Source: Acidobacteriota bacterium
GTDB taxonomy: Bacteria; Acidobacteriota; Terriglobia; Acidiferrales; UBA7541
Direction: 5' to 3'
Assembly: GCA_021324935.1 (NCBI GenBank)
Contig: JAJPIE010000075.1
Span: 1-64,000 of the forward strand
Length of the DNA: 64,000 nt
The position numbers and the translations under genes are program-made. Of the stretch, positions 34,728-43,720 are shown in pieces. Position 1 is the stretch's first letter. Each line of letters starts with the position of its first letter. The notes under the pieces are model-generated. The model did not search any database and was not told where the DNA came from. It saw only the letters and a list, made by a program, of their open reading frames with translations.

Positions 34728-35453
34728 ATGGCGAAACTTAGTCTGATGTTTGAAAACAAGCTGGTCAAAGAGGTGCCGATCGGCAACCGGCCGGTCACGA
34801 TTGGCCGCTCACCAGACAACGATCTTCCCGTGGACAACCTGGCGGTGTCGAATTACCACGCGAGGGTGTATTACGAAGCTGGACGCCTGGTGGTGGAAGA
34901 CCTGGACAGCCTGAACGGGACGTTTGTGAACGATCTGCGCGTGGAGCGCGCCACGCTGCACGACGGCGACTCGATCTGGATCGGGAAGCACCACATTAAG
35001 GTGGACGCGACCGCGGACGCGGCCATTCCCTGGGACACGGGACGCAAGACGGCGGCGCCGAAAATCAACGAGACCATGGTACTGGATACCAAGGCTCGGC
35101 GGGACATGCTCCAACAGGCCGCGGCGATGGGTGAGCGCTCCCAGTTTGCCGCAGGGCGCGTAAAAGTGGCCACGCTGGTGATATTAAGCGGCCGCGTGGA
35201 CGGAAAAGAATATCCCCTGACCAACAAGCTGACCGTGATCGGCAAGTCGCCAATGGCCACAGTGCGGCTGAAGGGTTGGTTCAAGCCCAAGATGGCGGCG
35301 CAGATCAACCAACGCGACGACGGCTACTACCTGGGCACGGGCGACAAGGTGCCCAGCGTCAACGGCAACCCGATTTCCGGCACGGTGCGGCTGAACGACG
35401 GCGACTTGATCGAAATCTGCGGCGTGCGCATGAATTTCATTTTTCGCGAATAG
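34728..35453 (+). CDS. FHA-domain protein with tandem FHA-like folds
   Basis: 241 residues. The first FHA domain (about 5-90) has the full phosphothreonine-binding set: 'IGRSPDNDL', 'VSNYHARV' and 'LDSLNGTFVND'. A linker contains 'NETMVLDTK', a Thr flanked much as in GarA/Odhl-type kinase targets. A second FHA-like domain (about 145-241) keeps the strand pattern ('TVIGKSPMATVRLKGWFKPKMAAQI', split; 'SVNGNPISGTVRLNDGDLIEI') but lacks the canonical Ser-His pair, so it probably does not bind phosphate. It sits between a PP2C phosphatase and a cyclase and likely reads out kinase activity. Confidence 0.92.
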   Translation: MAKLSLMFENKLVKEVPIGNRPVTIGRSPDNDLPVDNLAVSNYHARVYYEAGRLVVEDLDSLNGTFVNDLRVERATLHDGDSIWIGKHHIKVDATADAAIPWDTGRKTAAPKINETMVLDTKARRDMLQQAAAMGERSQFAAGRVKVATLVILSGRVDGKEYPLTNKLTVIGKSPMATVRLKGWFKPKMAAQINQRDDGYYLGTGDKVPSVNGNPISGTVRLNDGDLIEICGVRMNFIFRE

Positions 35454-35465
35454 TTCCCTCCTCCT

Positions 35466-37889
35466 ATGGCAAACGCGCGCGAAGGAGGCCGCCAGTACGG
35501 GATCGGTTTTCGGCTGCGAAACCTGCTGGCGACCTGGTGGCAGCACCGCGCGGTCTTCGTCATCAGCGTGGTCATCACGATTCTGGCCCTGGGCGTGTAT
35601 GTGTTCACGTTCGTCGGCGACCGCAACACGCCGCTGTTTGATTTCCTGAAACGCTTCGAATACAGCACCCTGGACACGCGATTCCGCTACCGTCCGGCGC
35701 GATACACGCCGCCCGACCCGCGCATCGTGGTGGTGGCGATCGACCAGCGCTCGCAGGAAGTGCTGGGCAAATGGCCATTTTCCCGGAAATATTTCGGGGA
35801 GATGCTCGACCAGTTGCGGCAGGATGGGGCCCGCGTGGTGTCGTTTGACGTGACCTTTGACAAGCCGGACCAGACGGCCGCCCCGATCCGCGCGCTTTGG
35901 GGACAGATTGAGCAGGACAAGAAAGAAGGAAAGCCGCCGGATCCGCGTATGGAAGCGCACGTGGCCGAACTGGCGAAGGAGTTCGATGCGGACGCGCAGT
36001 TTGGCGCGGCGCTGCGGCGGTTCGGCGCAGTGGTGCTAGGCAACTTCTATTTGCAGCCGGACGAGATTCAAGGGATCGACGACGCGACGCTGAATAAATA
36101 TGCCGACATGGTGCAGTGGTATTCGCTGAATCGCAATGCCATCAATCCCGCAACGGGAAAGGCGGATTTCGCGGCGCTGCTGAACAGTTACCAATTCGAG
36201 GGGACGCTGTTCACGGCAACCATTGCCAATACCGCGGAACTTGCTCCGCCGGACAACGACGAAAAGACGGCCATCGGGTTCTTCAACATTTCGTCGGATG
36301 CGGACGGAGTGCTGCGGCGGGCGCTGCTGGTGGTGCCGTTCGGCCGGTCGAACAATCCCGAAGACATCGATCTTTACGGCTCGCTGGAGGTGCAGACGAT
36401 CCGGCTTTACCTCGGGTTAAAGAGCGAACAGGTGACGGTGAACTATGGGCCGGCGGGTGTGGCCACGATCCAGTTCGGCGACAAGCTAACGGTGAAGCCG
36501 GACTGGCTGGGGCGCGTGCTGATCAATTACCGCGGTCCGCGCGGGACCTATCCTTACTATTCGATCGCGGACGTGGTGAACGGAAAATTCAAGCCCGGGA
36601 CATTTCGAGACAAAATCGTGCTGGTGGGGGCCTCGGCGACGGGCATCGGCGATTTGCGGACGCCGCCCTACGGAGGCATCGACTACCCGGGGCTGGAAGT
36701 GCACGCCAACGTGATCGACAACATGCTGAACAAGGGTTTCCTGATTCGCGGGCCGAAGCAGGAAGTCTTCGACCTGTGCCTCATTCTTTTGTTCGGAATC
36801 CCGCTGGGAATTGCCATGGCGCTGGTTTCGCCGCGGTGGATGTGGTTCGGGCTGGCGCTCTTGCTGCCGTTTGCGTACTTGAATTATGTGTCGTTTCTGC
36901 GCGGCTATTGGCTGAATTTCACGCTGCCGGCGGGGACGCTGACGGCGAACGTGATGCTGGTGTCGTTGTACCGCGCGTTGGTGGAAGAAAAGGAAAAACG
37001 CAAGGTAAGGACGGCGTTCGGGCAATATTTGAGCCCGGAAGTGATCCGGCGGCTGCTGGTGAATCCACAATTGGTGGAACCACGAAAAACAGAAATCACC
37101 GTGATGTTCAGTGACATCCGGGGATTCACGACGATTTCGGAAAAGCTGGACGCGCAAGAGTTGGCGCTTTTCCTGAACGGCTATCTTTCCGACATGACGA
37201 GAATTGTGTTCGAAACGCAGGGCACGCTGGACAAATACATCGGCGACGCAGTGATGGCGTTCTGGGGCGCGCCATACGAAGAGCCGGATCATGCGATCAA
37301 CGCATGCAAAGCATCGCTGGCGATGATGCAGAGGGTGCACGCGCTGCAGAAGCAGTGGGAAGCGGAGGGTAAGCCGAAGCTGGATATCGGAATCGGCTTG
37401 AACTCGGGAACGGCAAGCGTGGGAAACATGGGATCAGAACTCCGGTACGGGTATACGGCGCTGGGAGACACGGTGAACCTGTCCTCGCGGCTGGAGGGAC
37501 TTAACAAGGAGTATGGAACGCACATTCTAGTGAACGATTCGACGCATGAGGCAGTGAAAGCTGCGGGCTTCCTTTTCCGCGAGCTGGATGTGATCCGGGT
37601 GAAAGGCAAGCTGCAGCCGGTGGTAATTTACGAATTGTTGGGGAAGACTGCGGAGCTCGAAAAAGAGCCGAGTTACTCGGAGTTGCTGGAACGGGTAAAA
37701 GAATTCGCGGCGGCGCGGATGCTTTACCAGCACCGAAAGTGGCAAGAAGCGCAGAAGGCGTTTGAAGGGATTCTCGGCAAGTGGCCGGAGGATGGACCTT
37801 CCCGGATGTACTGGAAGCGGTGCCAGGAGTATTTGTTCGATGAGCCGCCGGTGGGCTGGGACGGCGTTTTTACGATGACGCATAAGTAG
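35466..37889 (+). CDS. CHASE2-domain class III adenylate cyclase
   Basis: 807 residues. An N-terminal helix (about 30-52) precedes a periplasmic CHASE2 sensor (about 60-420; 'PDPRIVVVAIDQRSQEVLGKWPFSR', split, and 'RDKIVLVGASATGIGDLRTPPYG', split). Three membrane helices (about 425-500) follow, then a catalytic domain (about 545-725). Metal ligands Asp550 ('MFSDIRGFT') and Asp594 ('YIGDAVMAFW'), adenine-selecting Lys590 and Asp668 ('ALGDTVN'), and transition-state Asn671 and Arg675 are all in place, so it should make cAMP. The C-terminal 80 residues look like a short TPR-like helical tail. It is the third gene of the PP2C-FHA operon, with a 12-base gap. Confidence 0.94.
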   Translation: MANAREGGRQYGIGFRLRNLLATWWQHRAVFVISVVITILALGVYVFTFVGDRNTPLFDFLKRFEYSTLDTRFRYRPARYTPPDPRIVVVAIDQRSQEVLGKWPFSRKYFGEMLDQLRQDGARVVSFDVTFDKPDQTAAPIRALWGQIEQDKKEGKPPDPRMEAHVAELAKEFDADAQFGAALRRFGAVVLGNFYLQPDEIQGIDDATLNKYADMVQWYSLNRNAINPATGKADFAALLNSYQFEGTLFTATIANTAELAPPDNDEKTAIGFFNISSDADGVLRRALLVVPFGRSNNPEDIDLYGSLEVQTIRLYLGLKSEQVTVNYGPAGVATIQFGDKLTVKPDWLGRVLINYRGPRGTYPYYSIADVVNGKFKPGTFRDKIVLVGASATGIGDLRTPPYGGIDYPGLEVHANVIDNMLNKGFLIRGPKQEVFDLCLILLFGIPLGIAMALVSPRWMWFGLALLLPFAYLNYVSFLRGYWLNFTLPAGTLTANVMLVSLYRALVEEKEKRKVRTAFGQYLSPEVIRRLLVNPQLVEPRKTEITVMFSDIRGFTTISEKLDAQELALFLNGYLSDMTRIVFETQGTLDKYIGDAVMAFWGAPYEEPDHAINACKASLAMMQRVHALQKQWEAEGKPKLDIGIGLNSGTASVGNMGSELRYGYTALGDTVNLSSRLEGLNKEYGTHILVNDSTHEAVKAAGFLFRELDVIRVKGKLQPVVIYELLGKTAELEKEPSYSELLERVKEFAAARMLYQHRKWQEAQKAFEGILGKWPEDGPSRMYWKRCQEYLFDEPPVGWDGVFTMTHK

Positions 37890-38142
37890 AAGGCCGTTTG
37901 TATCCGGAAGTTTGTAGTTGTTGGTTTTCGGACAAAGCCCCAAGGCATTCGATTTTGGCCGGCGGGGTTGAAACAACATAGCGGGAAATCATCGCGCAAA
38001 GCACACGCGACGGGGCGGCGGCTAGGCCACAAGAGAAAGCCCTACGCGCAAATGCGGCGTGTGGGGCTGCCGCGCGAATCAGGATGGGCCGCTTGGGGCG
38101 CGACTTCAAGATCAGAAGCCTCGCCCCGCGCTCCAAAAGTGA

Positions 38143-38661
38143 TCAGGGACGAGTAATGACCCCGCAGGCGATGCGCGGAGGGGCGGCGATGCCGCTTCCG
38201 CTGCTGACGCCGTGAATGACGATGGCGGTACCGCCATTGCTGAACACGGAGTGATCGTCGTTGCCCATGGTGACATTGGGCGCAACGGTGGTGACATGGG
38301 CCGTGCCATCCTTGCCGACAATCAAATCGAAATCGGGGATGTCTCCCGCCATGGCGCCGTGCATGTGTTCGCCCCCTTCGGGATTGAAGTGCGAGCCAGC
38401 GCTCATGAAATCGGGTGGATCGCAGGCAGCGTTCTGGTGGATGTGTATGGAATGCTCACCGGGCGGGAGCTTTCTGATGTCGAGAACGATCTTCACGCCG
38501 TGAGCGGCGGGAGAGAGCGTCGCGGTGCCGACATCCTGCCCTTCCAGGTTCTTGATGTTTACGACCACGTGCTTTGGGACGGCATGGGCGGATTCCTGCT
38601 GGGCCCGAACGGGAAGGGCGAGTAAGCACACCACTGCGGCAAAACAGACGAGCGACTTCAC
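38143..38661 (-). CDS. sodC: Periplasmic Cu/Zn superoxide dismutase
   Basis: 172 residues starting with GTG at 38661, preceded by AAGGAGGAC. The signal peptide ends 'LPVRAQ'. The copper and zinc ligands are recognisable: 'GEHSIHIHQNAACDPPDF' (two Cu His), 'SAGSHFNPEGGEHMHG' (bridging and Zn His), 'GDIPDF' (Zn Asp) and 'AIVIHG' (last Cu His). Two Cys, in 'NAACD' and 'RIACGVI', form the conserved disulfide. The final Arg (in 'PRIACG') that guides superoxide is also present. It is a standalone gene, and fits the copper-handling theme elsewhere in the window. Confidence 0.95.
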   Translation of the reverse strand: MKSLVCFAAVVCLLALPVRAQQESAHAVPKHVVVNIKNLEGQDVGTATLSPAAHGVKIVLDIRKLPPGEHSIHIHQNAACDPPDFMSAGSHFNPEGGEHMHGAMAGDIPDFDLIVGKDGTAHVTTVAPNVTMGNDDHSVFSNGGTAIVIHGVSSGSGIAAPPRIACGVITRP

Positions 38662-39244
38662 AACTGTCCTCCTTCGCGCGGATGGAATTGGGATTGTTAC
38701 AAGACGAACAAGATTACTTTACCGGGAAAAAGGCGGGCGAAGGGCAAAACTTTGGCTGGTGAGTCGAAAAAGTTCAGTGGTGGCGGGGCGTATCGGCGTC
38801 TGAGCGATAGTTCGCGGAGCGAAAAGGCGTACCGAGGCTGCCGGGATATGAATCTAACGCAGGCTGCGGAAGACGAGCGCGGATCGCGAGACCCATGGCG
38901 AGGCGGGGAATCCGCATGAATCTTTTGAATAGGCATCAGAAGTTTCTTTAATCGAACCCGAATGCCCCATTGCAAGACGCGCGGAATTAACCCAGCGTTT
39001 AGGTTCCGGGGAGTTAATATCCTCTGCAGAAGGAAGAGAGGAGAATGCGTGTGCGCAGAGCACGAAGGCGCCCGAATACCGAGGACCAAATTGGACCGAA
39101 AGAAATTGCAAGCGCCGGCATGGTGCGTTTACGTACCCAAATGGGGGGCATTGGTAGTCTAATAAAGGAGTAATGATCGAAGCGCTTAGCGCGACGGGTG
39201 GGAGACGAAGTGCTCCGCAGGCCTAAGGTCACCAACCAAAGAAT
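38662..39244. other. Long intergenic region between divergent sodC and the RND operon
   Basis: 583 bases. Promoters of sodC and the efflux operon must lie here, but no clear element is seen. Positions 38984-39007 (AATTAACCCAGCGTTTAGG) match 7189-7210 closely. The short open frames have no domain, signal peptide or ribosome-binding site. Confidence 0.4.
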
Positions 39245-42200
39245 ATGTGGATCGTCCGATTAGCCCTTTCGCGGCCATATACGTTCCTTGTGATGGCGCT
39301 GGTCATCATCCTAATGTCGCCCGTGGTGTTGCTGCGCACGCCGACGGATATTTTTCCAGACATCAATATTCCAGTGATCGGGCTGGTGTGGACCTACACC
39401 GGCCTGGAACCGCAGGAGATGGAGCGCCGGATCACGTCGAACGTGGAACGCGGGATCATGGTGCTGGTGAACGACGTGGAGCACGTGGAATCACAGTCGT
39501 TGAACGGCGTTTCGCTGATCAAGATTTTCTTCCACTCCGGGGCAAACGTGGAAACCGCGCTGGCGCAAACGACAGCAATTTCGCAGACGTTTCTGAAGAA
39601 CCTGCCGCCGGGGACGACCCCGCCCCTGGTGATCATTTATTCGGCCTCGACGGTGCCGGTGCTGCAAGTGGGATTGAACAGCGACACGCTGAGCGAGCAG
39701 CAACTGTTCGATTACGGGAACAACTTCATCCGCACGCAGATTTCGACGGTGCCAGGGGCGTCGATGCCCTATCCGTATGGAGGCAAGTCGCGCGTCGTGT
39801 CCGTGGACATCGACTCGGCGGCGCTGCAGGCGAAGGGGCTTTCGCCGGTGGACGTGGTGAACGCGGTGACAGCGCAGAACCTGATCCTGCCGACGGGCAC
39901 GGCAAAGCTGGGCAGCCTGGAATTCAACGTGGAGATGAACGGCAGCCCGCAGACGATCCCGGAGATGAACGACCTGCCGGTGAAGACGGTGAACGGCTCC
40001 ACGATCTACATGAAGGACGTGGCGCACGTGCGCGACGGCTTCACGCCGCAAACCAATGTGGTGCTGACGAACGGGCAGCGCGGCGTGCTGATGAGCATTT
40101 ACAAAACGGGGAAAAACTCGACGCTGGAAATCGTGGACCACGTGAAGCAGGTGCTGGCCGATTACCAGTCTTCCCTGCCCCCGGAACTCCACATCACGAA
40201 CTTCTTCGACCAGTCCATCTATGTGCGCGCGGCGATCCAGGGCGTGCTGCGCGAAGCGCTGATTGCCGCGTGCCTGACGGCGATCATGATCCTGCTGTTC
40301 CTGGGCAACTGGAAGAGCACCCTGATCATTGCGGTGTCCATCCCGCTTTCGATCCTGGTGAGCCTGCTGTGCCTGAGCGCGCTGGGAGAAACGATCAACA
40401 TCATGACGCTGGGAGGCCTGGCGCTGGCCGTCGGCATCCTGGTGGACGACGCCACCGTCGAGATCGAAAACATCAACCGGAACCTGGCCATGGGCAAGGA
40501 GACGGTGCAGGCGATCCTGGACGGCGCGCAGCAGATCGCGGTGCCGGCGTTCGTTTCAACGCTATGCATTTGCATCGTGTTCCTGCCGATGTTCTTCCTG
40601 TCGGGTGTGGCGAGGTTTCTGTTCGTGCCGCTGGCGGAAGCGGTGATTTTCGCGATGCTGGCGTCGTATATGTGGTCGCGAACGATCGTGCCGACAATGG
40701 CGATGTATCTGCTGAGCGCGGAAGACGAGTACCAGGCGGATTTGCATGTCGGGGAAAAGATGGGATTGTTCCGGCGATACCAGCAGGGTTTCGAGCATTC
40801 CTTTGAGCGGCTGCGCATGGGGTACCGGCGGGCGCTGACGATGGCGCTGGACCGGCCGTGGCTGTTTTCCTCGTGCTTCCTGGCGTTTTGCGTGCTGTCC
40901 GCGGGGCTGACGTTCTTCCTGGGGCGCGATTTTTTCCCAAGCGTGGACGCGGGCCAAATCCGGCTGCACATGCGCGCGCGGACGGGGCTGCGGATTGAAG
41001 AAACGACGCGGCTGGCGGACCAGGTGAACAAGGTGATTCACGACGTGATCCCGCCGCGGGAACTGCAAACACTGATCGACAACGTGGGGCTGCCGGTCTC
41101 GGGCATCAACATGACGTACAGCAATTCGGGAACGATCGGAACGGCGGACGCGGAAATCCTGGTGCAGTTGAAGAGCGAGCGGGGAAAATCGACGGGCGAG
41201 TATGTGAACGAACTGCGGCGGCGGCTGGCCCGGGAATTTCCGGGAGTGCAGTTTTTCTTCCAGCCGGCGGACATCGTAACGCAGATTCTGAACTTCGGAA
41301 CGCCGGCGCCGGTGGACGTGCAGATCATTGGCGCAAACCAGCAGGCAAACTACGAAGTGGCGCAGCGACTTTCCGACGAGATGCAGCACATTCCGGGAGC
41401 GGTGGACGTGCACGTGCAGCAGGAGTTCGACGCGCCGACGTTGTACATGAATCTGGACCGGACGAGATCGCAGTATGTGGGCATGCAGGCGAGGGACGTG
41501 GCGCAAAACCTGCTGGTGTCGCTGTCATCGAGCTTTCAAACGACCCCGAATTTCTGGCTGGACCCGCGAAACGGCGTGACCTACAACGTGGCGGTGCAGA
41601 CGCCGCAATACCGGGTAGATACTTTCCAGGCGCTGCAGAATACGCCGATCAGCGGGAGCATGCCTGGGGCGCAGCCGCAAATTCTGGGCAACCTTGTGAC
41701 GACGCACAATGTGGCCCGCGCGGCTTCCATCTCGCACTATAACGTGCAGCCGCTGATCGACGTGTACGCTTCGGTCTATCGACGGGACCTGGGCAGCGTG
41801 GAAAGCGACGTGGAAAAGCTCGTGGAGGAGGCGAAGAAGGAGCTGCCCCGCGGGAGCCACATCGTGATTCGCGGCCAGGTGGAGACAATGAACTCGTCGT
41901 TCTTCGGGCTGGGAATCGGTTTGATCGGCGCGATCATTCTGGCTTACCTGCTGATTGTGGTGAATTTCCAGTCCTGGCTGGACCCCTTCATCATCATCAC
42001 GGCCTTGCCGGGCGCGCTGGCGGGAATCTGCTGGATGCTGCTGGTCACGCACACGACGCTGAACGTGCCGTCGCTGACCGGAGCAATCATGTGCATGGGT
42101 GTGGCGACCGCCAACAGTATTTTGATGATTTCCTTCGCGCGAGAGCAGATGATTGAAGGTAAGTCGCCGCGGGAAGCGGCGCTGGAGGCGGGGTACGTGC

Positions 42201-42436
42201 GCATCCGCCCGGTGATCATGACGGCGATGGCGATGATGATCGGCATGGTGCCGATGGCGATTGGCCTGGGAGAGGGCGGCGAGCAGAACGCGCCCCTGGG
42301 ACGCGCGGTGATCGGCGGCCTGCTGTTCGCGACAATCGCCACGCTGTTCTTCGTGCCTTGCGTATTCTCGATTATTCACGGCTGGCTGGAACGCCGGAAG
42401 CGGCGCGGACGCGGCCAGGAAGTGGCGCTGGCCTGA
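39245..42436 (+). CDS. RND efflux pump inner-membrane transporter (AcrB/MdtB-like)
   Basis: 1063 residues, a full-size RND pump powered by proton influx. Helix 1 is followed by a porter region ('TDIFPDINIPVIGLVWTYTG'). Helix 4 carries the proton-relay pair in 'GILVDDATVEIENINR'. The second half repeats the plan, with 'SRTIVPTMAMYLL', 'GRDFFPSVDAGQIRLHMRAR' and a C-terminal bundle 'ATANSILMISFAREQMIEGK'. This resembles the HAE (drug/hydrophobe) more than the CusA metal group, as the CusA Met triad is not evident. It is the first gene of a complete tripartite operon; the adaptor follows after 30 bases. Confidence 0.94.
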   Translation: MWIVRLALSRPYTFLVMALVIILMSPVVLLRTPTDIFPDINIPVIGLVWTYTGLEPQEMERRITSNVERGIMVLVNDVEHVESQSLNGVSLIKIFFHSGANVETALAQTTAISQTFLKNLPPGTTPPLVIIYSASTVPVLQVGLNSDTLSEQQLFDYGNNFIRTQISTVPGASMPYPYGGKSRVVSVDIDSAALQAKGLSPVDVVNAVTAQNLILPTGTAKLGSLEFNVEMNGSPQTIPEMNDLPVKTVNGSTIYMKDVAHVRDGFTPQTNVVLTNGQRGVLMSIYKTGKNSTLEIVDHVKQVLADYQSSLPPELHITNFFDQSIYVRAAIQGVLREALIAACLTAIMILLFLGNWKSTLIIAVSIPLSILVSLLCLSALGETINIMTLGGLALAVGILVDDATVEIENINRNLAMGKETVQAILDGAQQIAVPAFVSTLCICIVFLPMFFLSGVARFLFVPLAEAVIFAMLASYMWSRTIVPTMAMYLLSAEDEYQADLHVGEKMGLFRRYQQGFEHSFERLRMGYRRALTMALDRPWLFSSCFLAFCVLSAGLTFFLGRDFFPSVDAGQIRLHMRARTGLRIEETTRLADQVNKVIHDVIPPRELQTLIDNVGLPVSGINMTYSNSGTIGTADAEILVQLKSERGKSTGEYVNELRRRLAREFPGVQFFFQPADIVTQILNFGTPAPVDVQIIGANQQANYEVAQRLSDEMQHIPGAVDVHVQQEFDAPTLYMNLDRTRSQYVGMQARDVAQNLLVSLSSSFQTTPNFWLDPRNGVTYNVAVQTPQYRVDTFQALQNTPISGSMPGAQPQILGNLVTTHNVARAASISHYNVQPLIDVYASVYRRDLGSVESDVEKLVEEAKKELPRGSHIVIRGQVETMNSSFFGLGIGLIGAIILAYLLIVVNFQSWLDPFIIITALPGALAGICWMLLVTHTTLNVPSLTGAIMCMGVATANSILMISFAREQMIEGKSPREAALEAGYVRIRPVIMTAMAMMIGMVPMAIGLGEGGEQNAPLGRAVIGGLLFATIATLFFVPCVFSIIHGWLERRKRRGRGQEVALA

Positions 42437-42466
42437 CCGCGCAAGGGAAAGATTTGGAGCAGAAAG

Positions 42467-43720
42467 ATGGAGACTGAGGCAACAAAAGGCAGCGAAGCCG
42501 TTGCAGGGAGGAAAAAGAGTCCGCTGTTTGCCGTGTTCTTCCTGGTCATCGGCGCGTTGATCGTGCTAGGCATCATCCTGATCGTGCAGCGGCGGGCCCA
42601 GTATCAGGCACTGGCAAACGAGACCGAACTTGCCGCCGTGCCGACGGTGGCGGTGATCCATCCGGAGGTGGAATCGGGCGAGGAAGACCTGGTGCTGCCG
42701 GGAACATTAAACGCGTACGTGGAGTCCCCGATCTACGCGCGGACGAACGGCTATCTGAAAAAGTGGTACTACGATATCGGCAGCAACGTAAAAAAGGGCG
42801 ATCTGCTGGCGGACATCGACACGCCGGAAGTGGACCAGGAACTCGGACAGGCGCGCGCGGACCTGAACACCGCGCAGGCCAACGTGCAGCTTTCGGAGAT
42901 CACCGCGGCGCGGTATTCGGATTTGCTGAAAACGGACGGGGTTTCGAAGCAGGAGGTGGACAACGCCATGGGCGACCTGGCGGCGAAACGTGCGATGGTG
43001 CAATCGGCCGAGGCCAACGTGCGGCGGCTGGAGGACCTGGAATCGTTCAAGCGGATTTATGCGCCGTTCAACGGATACATCACGCAGCGCAATATCGATA
43101 TTGGGACGCTGATCAACGCGGGAAATGGCGGGACTTCGCAGCAACTGTTTTATCTGGCGCAGACAGATCCGATCCGCGTGTATGTGAACGTGCCGGAAGC
43201 GTACGCGCCGTCGATCCGTGCGGGAATCAACGCCTATCTGGAGCTGACGCAATATCCCGGACAGAAATTCCAGGGGAAAGTGGTGCGTAGCGCGAACGCG
43301 ATCAATCTTTCCACGCGAACGCTGCTCACCGAAGTGGATGTGCCGAACGCCGCCGGGCAACTACTGCCGGGAGGCTACGCGCAAGTGCATCTGGACGTGA
43401 AGGTGACGGGCCAGCGGTTGCAGGTACCGGTCAATTCCCTGCTCTTCCGGTCGGAAGGGCTGCGAGCCGTGGTGGTGGACGCGAATCATCATGCGCATCT
43501 GCAGACGCTGACGATCGGACGCGATTACGGCGTGACATTGGAAGTTTTGAACGGGCTGAATGCCGATGACTGGATCGTGCTGAATCCCCCCGATTCGCTG
43601 AATGACGGCGAAGAAGTGCACGTGAAGCAAGTGGCGAATCCGATGGCTGCGCCGCCGCCGGCGCAGAATGCACCCGCCAGGGCGGGGGGCAATGCGGCGC
43701 CAGTGGAGAAGAAACCCTGA
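42467..43720 (+). CDS. RND efflux periplasmic adaptor (membrane fusion protein)
   Basis: 417 residues. One N-terminal membrane helix (about 20-41) anchors it in the inner membrane. A lipoyl half-motif ('YARTNGYLKKWYYDIGSNVKKGDLLADID', split) is followed by a helical hairpin ('LGQARADLNTAQANVQLSE' and 'AKRAMVQSAEANVRRLEDL'). The second lipoyl half ('RIYAPFNGYITQRNIDIGTLI') and beta-barrel/MP domains come next. The C-terminus is Pro/Ala-rich. The stop TGA overlaps the next start ATG by one base, so the adaptor and the outer-membrane channel are translationally coupled. Confidence 0.94.
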   Translation: METEATKGSEAVAGRKKSPLFAVFFLVIGALIVLGIILIVQRRAQYQALANETELAAVPTVAVIHPEVESGEEDLVLPGTLNAYVESPIYARTNGYLKKWYYDIGSNVKKGDLLADIDTPEVDQELGQARADLNTAQANVQLSEITAARYSDLLKTDGVSKQEVDNAMGDLAAKRAMVQSAEANVRRLEDLESFKRIYAPFNGYITQRNIDIGTLINAGNGGTSQQLFYLAQTDPIRVYVNVPEAYAPSIRAGINAYLELTQYPGQKFQGKVVRSANAINLSTRTLLTEVDVPNAAGQLLPGGYAQVHLDVKVTGQRLQVPVNSLLFRSEGLRAVVVDANHHAHLQTLTIGRDYGVTLEVLNGLNADDWIVLNPPDSLNDGEEVHVKQVANPMAAPPPAQNAPARAGGNAAPVEKKP

